Shown: positions 27,244-35,376 of the stretch, piece after piece
Numbering within the stretch: position 1 is the first letter of the stretch
How the letters are laid out: each line of letters opens with the position of its first letter
NCBI GenBank assembly: GCA_028285345.1
Contig: JANQPT010000014.1
Location: 124,001-188,000 of the forward strand
Length of the DNA: 64,000 nucleotides
Direction of reading: 5' to 3'
DNA from: Planctomycetales bacterium
Lineage (GTDB): Bacteria > Planctomycetota > Planctomycetia > Planctomycetales > Planctomycetaceae
The notes under the pieces: generated by a model
The model's database searches: none
The model's input: only the letters and a program-made list of their open reading frames with translations
Told to the model about the DNA's origin: nothing
Translations under genes and position numbers: made by a program

Positions 27244-29664
27244 CTATTTCTTGATGAGCCAGACTTCGGCCACTTGGCAGCCGCGACCATTGCGTCCGAT
27301 GCCCGGTTCGCGGAACCACTGCAGCGTCAATTCCCCATCGGCGGTCGCCTCCGGCGGGATGTTGAATTCAAACAGCGGCTCGGGCATGCTTTTGTCGATC
27401 AGCGGATGGATCTCATACACCTCATCCGCTGTGAGCCGAATTTTGATCGGCGGCATGTCGCCGGAATAGCAGACCCGCAGTCGATATTTCGCCTTCGGGT
27501 CGAGATCGTTGTATTGCATGGTCAGCGGCGCATCTTTCATCGCGCCGGCATGCCGCCACCAGGAAAACGGCTTGTCCGGAATTTTGCCCCAGCGGACATT
27601 TGTCGCAAGCAGAGACGACTCGAAATACTGCGGATCGAGCTTGGCACCACGCCCGCGCACCAAATGCGGCTGCCGTGCCGGGTCGCCCAGATCGTCATAA
27701 AATCCGCCCGGCCCGGGATTGGTCCAATTCACAATCTTGTCAATCTCCGCCAGCCGCTGTTGTTCGTCGTCGAGTTCGCGGATCGCGGCGAAGCGTTTCT
27801 TTAGCCAGTTGCGGTTATTCAGCGGCGTGTCAATCGTATCCAGATTCGCGCCCCGTTCGACAGCGATCGCCTTGTGTCGCTGCACGCTGAGCTGCATACG
27901 AATGCTCTTAAACAGAGCATCCCCCAGCTCAAACACGCGCGCCCGCCACTGCGGTGACGGCGGATCGGTCACGACCCGATCAAGCACTTTCTCCGCCTTG
28001 TCGATCGCCTGCAACGAGCCGATTTGCACGGCGGCCCGCAACTGCTGCAGCGCCTGGTCTTCCAGGGCCGTCTCGTAGATCAGCCGGCTGCGGACATAGG
28101 CGTCGTAATACGCCCGATAGAGCGCCTGTTGAAACCGCCAGTTGAGCAAAAGCTTCGGCGACGCGTTCGCTTCCATGGTCTGAAATTGCTGCAGCGTCGT
28201 GTACACGCCTTGATTCGTGAGCAACGGTCCGCGCCAGTTGCGTTCGAGCGCCAACAGGCCGTTGGCGAATTCCTCTTCGTATTCTGGTCCGATAAAATAA
28301 CGGCTGTATTGCCGCAGAATCTCCATCACCGGCGTGTTCGGGTCCCAGCCGAGCATACTCCAGACGATCTTGTTCACGTCATCGTTGCAACCTTCCGAAT
28401 AGGTGATGAAGCCGTCGGAGTATTTCTGATACCGGCGAAAGATATTGACGTGGTCGGTCGGCCGCGGATTGATGCCCTCGCGGGCGATCGTCAGTGCGTA
28501 GGCCAAATCCCAATCCGGCACCGGATATTGGCAGTGCCGGCTGTGGGTGATGTCGGGATAGCGGCGGATCGGATATTTCTTGTCGATCTGCTCACGAAGT
28601 TTAGGGAGTGGCGTCCATACCTGCGGTCCGAATACAATTCCGCCTAGCCAATCCGGCTTTTGCTTGTTGACGATGTCCAGAAAGATGTCGTGCCACTCAT
28701 CCGAGAAACTCTGCGGCGAAACCCACATCTCCGCTTCCGGATGATATAGCCGCAGATTCTCCGTCTGCTTCTCCAACAGCGCCATCAAATGTTCGGGATG
28801 CGTATGCCCCGGATCGCCTCCGGGCACAAAGATGACGTCGATCCGCGGCAGTTTCTTGAAGACTTCTCCCCACTCCTTAATCGCGAATTCGACCGTCTTG
28901 GGATCGCCATAGTCCTCGTCCATCGCCGGATACCAGATCCAGACGTCCTGGTCGTACTCATCGCAGATCCGCGACATTTCGATCATCATCTCGATCTTAG
29001 GCAGCGGAAAATGCGGACTCTGATCGTCGTCGTCGGAGCGGGGCGGGATGAGTTCGATCGCATTGTTTCCGAACACAACCAAATCACGGATATATTGCTC
29101 CCACAATTCCACGGTCCACGCGTCGTAGGAGTTTGTCTTTGGCCGGTAGCCGAGTTGATGGCCCCGCAGCGGGATCTCGGGAGCGGTTGTGATTTTGAAG
29201 TTGTCATCGATCACTGCTTTGCCGTTGGTCAGTTTCATTTCCCGCAGCAACCGCCCGACCGCGAACAACAATCCCCGCGCGTCTTTGCCGACACAATAGA
29301 TGACCGTCGTAGCCCCTTCATTGAAAACTTGAATACGAAATCCTTCGTCCGGCAGGCGTGCGACTTCGTCAAGTCCGACTCGGTCGCCGCCGGATGGCAC
29401 GCCCTTCAACGATTCCGGAGTGCCCAAAAAGATGTAGGCTTCCGGAGGATCTTGTATCAATCCGACGACCGGCCAGCGCAAATGCGTTCGTTTCTCAACC
29501 TCCTCAACCAACATTCGAGCCGGTTTTTTGTTATCGGGTAGGGAGAGCTTTTCTGGAAAGGGCAGCACGACCGCCGCCCGCGACAAATCAAGTTCGTCCG
29601 CGATCGCCGTCGTACAAAGCAAACTGCACGCCAACAGGCCAGCGTAGAAGGTGCGTTGAATCAT
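27244..29664 (-). CDS. Secreted glycoside hydrolase-like protein (GH67N/GH20-type N-domain)
   Basis: From ATG 29664 the product has 806 residues with a signal peptide (FYAGLLACSLLCTTAIA). Residues about 25-150 (LVEEVEKRTHLRWPV, AYIFLGTPESL, DEGFRIQVFN, GRGLLFAVGRLLREM-like KDARGLLFAVGRLLREM) match the alpha/beta accessory domain that precedes the barrel in alpha-glucuronidases and hexosaminidases. The following APEIPLRGHQLGYR, FGNNAIELIPP and DVWIWYPAMDEDY suggest a TIM barrel. Catalytic acids cannot be assigned by eye. The C-terminus looks like a beta-sandwich. It probably attacks an external polysaccharide, which fits the nearby sulfatase. The frame extends upstream to 29841 but without signal sequence. 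Confidence 0.7.
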   Translation of the reverse strand: MIQRTFYAGLLACSLLCTTAIADELDLSRAAVVLPFPEKLSLPDNKKPARMLVEEVEKRTHLRWPVVGLIQDPPEAYIFLGTPESLKGVPSGGDRVGLDEVARLPDEGFRIQVFNEGATTVIYCVGKDARGLLFAVGRLLREMKLTNGKAVIDDNFKITTAPEIPLRGHQLGYRPKTNSYDAWTVELWEQYIRDLVVFGNNAIELIPPRSDDDDQSPHFPLPKIEMMIEMSRICDEYDQDVWIWYPAMDEDYGDPKTVEFAIKEWGEVFKKLPRIDVIFVPGGDPGHTHPEHLMALLEKQTENLRLYHPEAEMWVSPQSFSDEWHDIFLDIVNKQKPDWLGGIVFGPQVWTPLPKLREQIDKKYPIRRYPDITHSRHCQYPVPDWDLAYALTIAREGINPRPTDHVNIFRRYQKYSDGFITYSEGCNDDVNKIVWSMLGWDPNTPVMEILRQYSRYFIGPEYEEEFANGLLALERNWRGPLLTNQGVYTTLQQFQTMEANASPKLLLNWRFQQALYRAYYDAYVRSRLIYETALEDQALQQLRAAVQIGSLQAIDKAEKVLDRVVTDPPSPQWRARVFELGDALFKSIRMQLSVQRHKAIAVERGANLDTIDTPLNNRNWLKKRFAAIRELDDEQQRLAEIDKIVNWTNPGPGGFYDDLGDPARQPHLVRGRGAKLDPQYFESSLLATNVRWGKIPDKPFSWWRHAGAMKDAPLTMQYNDLDPKAKYRLRVCYSGDMPPIKIRLTADEVYEIHPLIDKSMPEPLFEFNIPPEATADGELTLQWFREPGIGRNGRGCQVAEVWLIKK

Positions 29665-29849
29665 AGTTGTGGTCTCGCCAGTTAAGTCGGAGAGGGAAGC
29701 TGTCACAGAACGGGCGCTCGAATCCAGGCTACAACGCCGGTTGCCAGAATTCAATTCCTCGTCCGCCGACAGACAACCGCGCGCCGACAGGACCGATTCA
29801 GGGAAATCCCAGCGCTGCCGATCCGCAGCCAAAACCAACAAAAGATCTC

Positions 29850-29916
29850 GCCACGAATCGCACGAATCTTCACGAAAGCCGCCGGATCATTCGTGTGAAT
29901 TCGTGCGATTCGTCGC
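29850..29916. repeat. Inverted repeat of CACGAATCGCACGAATC type
   Basis: Arm one 29850-29876 (GCCACGAATCGCACGAATC then TTCACGAA) pairs with arm two 29890-29916 (TTCGTGTGAATTCGTGCGATTCGTCGC in reverse sense) with few mismatches. Similar ATTCGTG-rich palindromes are familiar as intergenic repeats in many environmental bacteria. Confidence 0.75.
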
Positions 29917-29935
29917 TAACACAGTTTTTGATGAA

Positions 29936-29975
29936 ACCAAGCCGACCGCTTGCGGTCGCGGGCGGCGTGCCCCGC
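29936..29975. repeat. Short palindrome pair sharing ACCAAGCCGAC with 27169
   Basis: Begins ACCAAGCCGAC, then hairpin GACCGC-TT-GCGGTC (29944-29957), then GGCGG...CCGCC. The shared start suggests the same element family as 27169-27231. Confidence 0.5.
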
Positions 29976-30103
29976 CAAAACACGCACTATCGCTGCTTCC
30001 TGCCGCAAGTCCTGTCGCATTGCCGTCAAAGATTTGTGCACGAAACAAGACTTTGAGATGTTGATAGCACGAATTCCCTCATTGGGAGTGACTCGGTCGA
30101 GAT

Positions 30104-31159
30104 TCATACGTGGCGACGCGACAGCAAGCCTTGTAAAACCTCCGTCAACCGCGCGTCACCCTGTTCGATACGGCAGCCGATTTCGACCGCCCACAGCGGA
30201 ACACTTCCCAGTTCATTTGACGGGATCTTCACAAGATCCTTTTGCGTCAACAGGACTGCCGCGGCGTCGTGGCCGGCGGCCCATTCTCCCAGCGACGCTA
30301 ACTCGGCCGCTCTGTACGCATGGTGGTCCGGAAACTCCCGAAACGCCGCGACCGTTAAGCCCAACTCATGCAATGATTCCCGAAATCCCTGCGGATTGCC
30401 GATCCCGCAAAACGCCGCGACCGGCCGCCCGGAAAGCGATGAGATCTCCGCCGTCTCGCCGGCCGCATTGATCAGCCGCGTCGGAGGAAACGACACTTCG
30501 ACGGGGGACTGATTCACAAATCGCCGGGTCGTATCGCGAATCGATTCCAGCTGTTCGGACGTCGCCTGATCGGCACGAGTGATCACGATCAGGTCCGCGC
30601 GGCGCAGCGCTCGGAGCGGCTCGCGCAACAGGCCCCGCGGCAACAATCGTCCGAATCCCCACGGATTGAGGGCATCGATGAGCACGATATCCAAATCGCG
30701 ATGCAGTCGCCGATGTTGAAAGCCGTCGTCAAGGATGATTAATTCGGCACCGTGATCGTCGATGACCCGCCCTGAGGCGGCGACGCGGTCAGGCTGCTGG
30801 CGATGCGGCACATCGGGGCACAGTTGAGCGAGCACAAGTGCTTCATCGTTACCCGATCCGTCTTGGGCCCCATAGCCGCGGCTGACAAAACAGACGCGCA
30901 CACCCTGTTCCGTAAACCAGCGGGCGAGAAACGCGGCAAACGGCGTCTTGCCGGTTCCGCCAGTTGTCAGATTGCCCAGACTGACCACCGCAGCGTCGAC
31001 GCGGAATACTTTCTTCAGGCCGCACTCAAACATCCATTTCCGAACTGCGACCCCCAATCCGTAGGGCAGCGCGAGCAACGACAGCCCGCCGCGCAGGCAC
31101 GCCGCCGCGACTCCGCGCGTCTTGCCGGAGATCAATTCACGAAATTGAGCTTCGTTCAC
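30104..31159 (-). CDS. lpxK: Tetraacyldisaccharide 4'-kinase LpxK
   Basis: Phosphorylates the 4' position of tetraacyldisaccharide-1-phosphate in lipid A synthesis, at the inner membrane. From GTG 31159 (MNEAQFRELISG) it is 351 residues, the family size. The N-terminal amphipathic/hydrophobic segment LSLLALPYGLGVAVRKWMF is followed by VVSLGNLTTGGTGKTP, with the P-loop at about 67-73, RGYGAQDGSGNDEALVLA, and DDGFQHRRLHRDLDIVLIDA, the LpxK-specific DDGFQH motif. The frame is open to 31300, but that extension has no homologous look. Other lpx genes are not in the window. Along with the LptD-like gene it argues for lipid A. Confidence 0.93.
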   Translation of the reverse strand: MNEAQFRELISGKTRGVAAACLRGGLSLLALPYGLGVAVRKWMFECGLKKVFRVDAAVVSLGNLTTGGTGKTPFAAFLARWFTEQGVRVCFVSRGYGAQDGSGNDEALVLAQLCPDVPHRQQPDRVAASGRVIDDHGAELIILDDGFQHRRLHRDLDIVLIDALNPWGFGRLLPRGLLREPLRALRRADLIVITRADQATSEQLESIRDTTRRFVNQSPVEVSFPPTRLINAAGETAEISSLSGRPVAAFCGIGNPQGFRESLHELGLTVAAFREFPDHHAYRAAELASLGEWAAGHDAAAVLLTQKDLVKIPSNELGSVPLWAVEIGCRIEQGDARLTEVLQGLLSRRHV

Positions 31160-31513
31160 GGCCCATGCGTCCTTGCCGGTGTCGTCACAGTCGATCAGCA
31201 AATGGCAATTCGATTGACATCGACCGTTAACCGATGCCATGTACGGCGATTTGCCACAGCTCGCTACAGAGTAGGGTACATTCTGGCGCCGGTCTGGCAA
31301 ACCGCCAGAACCATCACGAAGTTAAGAGCCGAAATGTGCCCCAAATCTCGCCAGTCTTCCGGCTGCAGATTGAAACTGCCAACGAGCACGGCAACTGTTG
31401 GTGTCTGAGATCTCAATTTGGTAGCATGACTGAGTCTTTGTTTCGCAGCTCACATGATTACGTCTATAACGCTCAGCACCGCGCTTTGACCTGCCGCGCA
31501 TCAAGGTCCCGAG
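31160..31513. other. Divergent intergenic region, 354 bp
   Basis: Between lpxK and the plus-strand gene at 31514. The only structure I see is a hairpin at 31281-31310 (TTCTGGCG...CGCCAGAA). The lpxK frame stays open to 31300 within it. Confidence 0.5.
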
Positions 31514-32116
31514 ATGCCCCGTACACACCACAAAACGGCAACCGCCGCACAGAGTGACGACACCGGCGACCCGCTGGGACCGGTGCTCAAGACTTATCGA
31601 CCGCAGTTGGGCAGCGCGGTGTTTGCGATCGCAATTACCGTTGCCCTCGGCGGCGGACTGCTGGGCTATGCGATTAGCATCGGCAAGGCGACGCTTGTCT
31701 CGCTGCTGGTGGGAGGGTTCGGGCTCGTCCTGTGCCTGGTTGGGGGCTATCTGCTGTTCGTCAATCTCGCCAATTTGGGCCGCCGCCTCGACTTGCACAA
31801 ACGGGGCATCCGTTTCTCGCAATTCGGCTTCCGTAAGCAGATGCGGTGGAAGGAGATCGTCAACATCGACGTCGAGCGCCGCGAGGTGGAGGCGTTCGGC
31901 ATAATGAGAAGCGTGACGACCAGCGACGACGAGTACAGCCCCGAAGCGGCGACCTCCAACACCAGTTGGGAGATCGCCATCGAGTCGGCGCGGGGCCAAA
32001 CAATCGTGCTCGGCGAAATCTTCATGCGAATCGTCCCCGACCCGCCGCAACTGATCGCGAACCTCCGCAAGGGGGCGAAACTGACGAAGGAGATGCAGCA
32101 GCATGCGGGTTACTAG
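31514..32116 (+). CDS. Membrane protein with PH-like domain, DUF6585-like
   Basis: A 200-residue protein. Two hydrophobic helices (AVFAIAITVALGGGLLGYAI and LVSLLVGGFGLVLCLVGGYLLF, residues about 35-80) are followed by a soluble half with the pattern of a bacterial PH-like domain: RRLDLHKRGIRFSQFGFRKQMRWKEI, then SWEIAIESARGQTIVLGE. The phrase ..L..RGI.......RW.EI is shared with a family I know as DUF6585; this is a tentative match. Probably an inner-membrane protein with the PH-like part in the cytoplasm. The start ATG 31514 has AGGTCC upstream. Neighbours give no functional hint. Confidence 0.65.
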   Translation: MPRTHHKTATAAQSDDTGDPLGPVLKTYRPQLGSAVFAIAITVALGGGLLGYAISIGKATLVSLLVGGFGLVLCLVGGYLLFVNLANLGRRLDLHKRGIRFSQFGFRKQMRWKEIVNIDVERREVEAFGIMRSVTTSDDEYSPEAATSNTSWEIAIESARGQTIVLGEIFMRIVPDPPQLIANLRKGAKLTKEMQQHAGY

Positions 32117-32191
32117 CATCGGCTACGATGCGCGATTGCGCTTTGGCTAGGTGTTGTCATCTCCGCAACACTCGGCCAATCTTGGCGCTTG

Positions 32192-32665
32192 TCAGTTCGC
32201 CGGATTGTATCGTGAGATGAGCAACACGTACCGAGTCTTGGACAGTTTGTTGTTCCTTGTCGTAACCGTTCCGCCGATGTCGGTTGGTTTACCGACACTC
32301 GTTGCTATGGTTGATTCAAACGCCGTCTCGTTCAGACGAGGCTTTCCGCGACCATCCGCTGTGGGAATCGTCTCGCCGGTGTCGACGATATGCCGATACC
32401 GCACATCAGTCGTAAACTCGCCGTTCTCGGTCGGCTGAAGTGTTCCCGCCAGCGTCACTGTTTCCGTCCCCAGCTTGATCTTCCCGCGAAACGACTTGCC
32501 GGGGCGCGCAAGAATCTCAATGGTATGGAACACAATCTCCCGCGGCTTTTTGTTCATTGCCGGCTGGTCGACGTATCCGATCTTTTCGACACGGACAATG
32601 TAATCGTTGGCGAGGGCGGCTGAGCAATGAAGAATCAAAACAATCGCTACTAATCGGGTCATCAT
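32192..32665 (-). CDS. Small exported protein of unknown function
   Basis: A 157-residue protein with a clear signal peptide (MMTRLVAIVLILHCSAALA, cleavage near ALA-ND) and an AGGAAG ribosome site. The mature part is beta-strand-rich and basic (YIVRVEKIGYVD, IEILARPGKSFRGKIKLG, VTLAGTLQPTENGEF). I do not recognise a family, but the ARPGKSF.GK...G phrase is the kind seen in planctomycete-restricted secreted proteins. It faces the 31514 gene tail to tail and has 128 bp behind it before the next minus-strand gene. Confidence 0.65.
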   Translation of the reverse strand: MMTRLVAIVLILHCSAALANDYIVRVEKIGYVDQPAMNKKPREIVFHTIEILARPGKSFRGKIKLGTETVTLAGTLQPTENGEFTTDVRYRHIVDTGETIPTADGRGKPRLNETAFESTIATSVGKPTDIGGTVTTRNNKLSKTRYVLLISRYNPAN

Positions 32666-32793
32666 GGCTTCCTTTCCTGAAGGTGAATTTCATTGTCAGC
32701 ATTAGAGCGAAACTGCGGTTCAGCCGTAGGGTGCGTCTCAACGCACTCCAGCCGACGACGCCGTAATGCTTATCGCAACCGAACAGTGCGATA

Positions 32794-33192
32794 CTATCCC
32801 ACGTTATCAATTCTATTGCGAATCCACGCTGCATATCGTCGAACGTGTTCTTTTTCTGACTGACCGGAACGATGCGCCGCGAGGAGCATCTCATCGGGTG
32901 AGAAGCGGATCGCCATCTTCAGTTGATCTTTGAACTGTTCCCCAAAATTGCCGGCCTCCAACCGTTCGATGATCCTTTCGACGAGTTTTGATCGCAACGT
33001 CGCGTCGGGGGGATGATTCTTGAGGAAGCGACAGATCTTTGCACGAGCCCGACCGTGCCAGATACCAAAGCTTTCAGCGAGGACAAAGGCCACACACTCG
33101 TACTCCGCATCTTGATCGCCCTCCTTGAGCCGGGAGATGAGGGAGTCGAGTTCCAGCTTTGTGTAGTTCTCAGCATGTTTGGGCAAGCCCAT
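32794..33192 (-). CDS. Small helical hypothetical protein
   Basis: A 132-residue protein from ATG 33192 (MGLPKHAENYTKLELDSL); a TTG at 33213 would add seven residues. It appears all-helical (LDSLISRLKEGDQDAEYECVAFVLAE, VERIIERLEAGNFGEQFKDQL) and cytoplasmic, with lengths of helix consistent with a small HEAT/TPR-like bundle. I do not recognise it. It sits in a run of small minus-strand genes of unknown role. Confidence 0.55.
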   Translation of the reverse strand: MGLPKHAENYTKLELDSLISRLKEGDQDAEYECVAFVLAESFGIWHGRARAKICRFLKNHPPDATLRSKLVERIIERLEAGNFGEQFKDQLKMAIRFSPDEMLLAAHRSGQSEKEHVRRYAAWIRNRIDNVG

Positions 33193-33301
33193 GGCTGCGG
33201 TGTTCCGACTCAATCAGCAGGTGCATGGCGCGACGCACTTCTGTCGACTTTAATTCGGCAGATCTGCCCTCCGCCGGTCAATAGCCATGAAAGATGCAAG
33301 G

Positions 33302-33862
33302 TCATCGCAAGGCCTTCATCCACCGCACGACGACTTCGACGAACAGTCGGACCCCCCAAATCATCAACCCGCATCCCAACACGACCCACGAGAGATCGTT
33401 GCCGACGACTCCGCCAACAATTGCTGCCGTTCCCACGAAAACGCAAATCCCAATACCAAACAGCAAATTGAGTGTTGAAAAGTCTGCCGCGTAAGCGCTC
33501 ACACTCAGCCGAATCGGAAGTGCTTTCAATTGCCGAAGCAGCGGAAACGCCAAGACCCAGAATACAGTTTCAATCCCTGTCAGCCCAAGCGCTAGACACA
33601 GCCCGATCCGTTCAGAAAGCCAGCAGGCAACGAACGTGACGGCAATAGCACCCAATAAACAACACTCCAAGACCTTCATTCGCGCCTTTAACGCTTCTCG
33701 TAGATCAGGTGAGTCAACGATGTAAGCTCGGAAAAACATTATCTGCGGCGGGAAGAACAATTCGACGTCATCGTTGCAACGGCGAAAGTAGCCGTTGACT
33801 TTCTCCATTCCTGTTTCCGCCGCTGGGTGGTCGACGGGATTCTGATTCGTACTCAGCGCCAT
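33302..33862 (-). CDS. Small multi-pass membrane protein of unknown function
   Basis: A 186-residue protein. After a soluble 60-residue N-terminus (VNGYFRRCNDDVELFFPPQ) come four hydrophobic helices: CLLGAIAVTFVACWL, LCLALGLTGIETVFWVLAF, LNLLFGIGICVFVGTAAIVGG and WVVLGCGLMIWGVRLFVE. The ATG at 33862 lies 17 bp after the ispG... stop side on the other gene's upstream flank and has AGGATCG ahead of it. No motif suggests a function. Confidence 0.6.
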   Translation of the reverse strand: MALSTNQNPVDHPAAETGMEKVNGYFRRCNDDVELFFPPQIMFFRAYIVDSPDLREALKARMKVLECCLLGAIAVTFVACWLSERIGLCLALGLTGIETVFWVLAFPLLRQLKALPIRLSVSAYAADFSTLNLLFGIGICVFVGTAAIVGGVVGNDLSWVVLGCGLMIWGVRLFVEVVVRWMKALR

Positions 33863-33880
33863 CGGTCGATCCTGTTTAGC

Positions 33881-35029
33881 TCAAACTCCGGCCCCTTCCC
33901 GCTCCGCAATCAACGCATCCAACTCCGCCCTCAGCCGCGGCAGAATCTCATCGTACGAGTACGCCCCCAGCGCCTGCGGGCCTTTCTTGAGGTTCACGAC
34001 CGTCGGGCCGCACCACAGGCCGAGATCGGCGTCGTCGGTTTCGCCGGGGCCGTTCACGCGGCAGCCCATCACGGCGATTGTGATTGCGTGGTCCTTCGCG
34101 TATTGCGTCATTTCCTTGACGTCCTGCGCCAGATCGATGAACGCCTCGTTCTCCACGCGGGAGCAGCTGGGGCAACTGATGATGTTCAGCGTGTCGAGTT
34201 GAAAATCGACGAAGCTCCGCACACGCCCGGCGGCGATGTCGGCCAGGATCTGCCGGCCGGCGTCGATCTCTTCCGGCTTGCGGGCGTTGGGCAGTGTGAG
34301 CGAAACGCGGATCGTGTCGCCGATGCCGCGGCTAATCAATTGCTCAAACGCGATGCGGGTCTTGATGATCCCATCGGGCGGCATGCCCGCTTCGGTCACG
34401 CCCAGATGCAGCGGTACGTCGGGCCGCTCCGCTGCGAACCGCTTGTTCACTTCGATCACCTTCTCCGGATCGGAATCCTTGAGCGACACGCAATACCGCT
34501 CAAAGCCGAGCGAATCGAGAAACGCGCAGTGGTCCAGCGCGCTTTCCAGCATGGGCGAAATCGAATCGTCAGCGCCGTACTTGTCCGCTTTGGCCGGATC
34601 GACCGACCCGCAATTGACGCCGACGCGAATCGCACAGTCGTTGTCCCCCGCGATTCCGACAATGTACTTCACCTTCTCCTGCCACGGCTTTTCGCGCTCG
34701 TGGTGGTAAAGGTGTCCCGGGTTGTATCGGATCTTGTCCACATGCGGGCCGATCAGTTCCGCCAGCCGGTAATTCTCTTGCAAATCGACCGAAAGGTTCG
34801 CGGTCGTCTCTCTACGGATTTGCACTAAGGATTCTGCATCTTTTTTGCTGTCGGCGGCGATACGAACCACGTCCGCTCCCGCCTCGAGCAGCGCGTTGGC
34901 CTGGCCAACGGTGGCCTCGATATCCTGAGTGTGCGTCGCACACATACTCTGTACAGCAAGCGGATTTCCGTCCCCAATGATGACTGAGCCAATCTGAACG
35001 GGCCGTGTCGGGTTGCGTGGCAGGTCCAC
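33881..35029 (-). CDS. ispG: 4-hydroxy-3-methylbut-2-enyl diphosphate synthase IspG
   Basis: Iron-sulfur enzyme of the MEP isoprenoid pathway that converts methylerythritol cyclodiphosphate to HMBPP. The TIM-barrel start [20 protein letters not shown] and the ribose-like [14 protein letters not shown] region are typical. The 4Fe-4S ligands are ISCPSCSR and [10 protein letters not shown] (three Cys and the Glu). I choose GTG 35029 ([14 protein letters not shown]), which has GGAG 8 bases ahead and gives 382 residues; the frame is open to a GTG at 35146, adding 39 residues unlike the family. The protein is somewhat longer than E. coli IspG but lacks the large plant-type insertion. It stands alone, divergent from selA. 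Confidence 0.95.
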   Translation of the reverse strand: MDLPRNPTRPVQIGSVIIGDGNPLAVQSMCATHTQDIEATVGQANALLEAGADVVRIAADSKKDAESLVQIRRETTANLSVDLQENYRLAELIGPHVDKIRYNPGHLYHHEREKPWQEKVKYIVGIAGDNDCAIRVGVNCGSVDPAKADKYGADDSISPMLESALDHCAFLDSLGFERYCVSLKDSDPEKVIEVNKRFAAERPDVPLHLGVTEAGMPPDGIIKTRIAFEQLISRGIGDTIRVSLTLPNARKPEEIDAGRQILADIAAGRVRSFVDFQLDTLNIISCPSCSRVENEAFIDLAQDVKEMTQYAKDHAITIAVMGCRVNGPGETDDADLGLWCGPTVVNLKKGPQALGAYSYDEILPRLRAELDALIAEREGAGV

Positions 35030-35245
35030 GTTGCACTCCGTTGTCGATATTTTCGAAAAAACTGGAATTTTTGGGTACAAACCCTTGAATCGGTATTTGA
35101 ATTCGGTTCTATTGTCCTCAACAAAGGATGTCGAGGCAATGCTCACGCCGACTGCATCTAGAGAATGAAAAGGAATTTCATATCTGGCGCTCCTATCATA
35201 CCCCCTTTATTTTTTTGCCCAGATACATCTGAGACGTTTCATTCG

Positions 35246-35285
35246 CCCCTCACCACCCGTTTTTCGGATGAGGGGCTCTCTTTTT
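35246..35285 (+). terminator. Intrinsic terminator without an obvious upstream gene
   Basis: Stem CCCCTCA (35246-35252) and TGAGGGG (35269-35275), then CTCTCTTTTT. It points in the plus direction, but no plus-strand gene precedes it within the divergent region. Confidence 0.6.
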
Positions 35286-35298
35286 GCGCTCATGGTTT

Positions 35299-35328
35299 TT
35301 GCCCACCCCGCTCTCTAGGTGGTATCAT
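35299..35328 (+). promoter_or_regulatory. Probable selA promoter
   Basis: TTGCCC (-35, 35299-35304), 18-base spacer, TATCAT (-10, 35323-35328) with a TGn extension at 35320. The -10 lies inside a small palindrome, TGGTA-TCAT-TACCA (35320-35333), which could be an operator. Confidence 0.5.
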
Positions 35329-35376
35329 TACCATTCCACTGGGTAAAACTGTCTTTCGTCAGCCCCTGTAACCGCT

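Larger units (their letters stand above)
29665..30103. other. Intergenic region, 439 bp, with two palindromic repeats
   Basis: Lies between two minus-strand genes. Holds the palindromes at 29850-29916 and 29936-29975. No credible gene was found in the rest. Confidence 0.6.
35030..35376. other. Divergent ispG-selA intergenic region, 347 bp
   Basis: Holds the possible longer ispG N-terminus (to 35146), an intrinsic terminator on the plus strand (35246-35285) and a promoter for selA (35299-35328). No tRNA is found. Confidence 0.6.

Noticed and set aside
35246..35285. Terminator as an attenuator of selA
   Set aside because: A better promoter for selA lies downstream of it (35299-35328), so the selA transcript would not pass through the hairpin.
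35150..35376. Selenocysteine tRNA gene near selA
   Set aside because: No cloverleaf, T-loop motif or long extra arm could be found in the gap or around selA.
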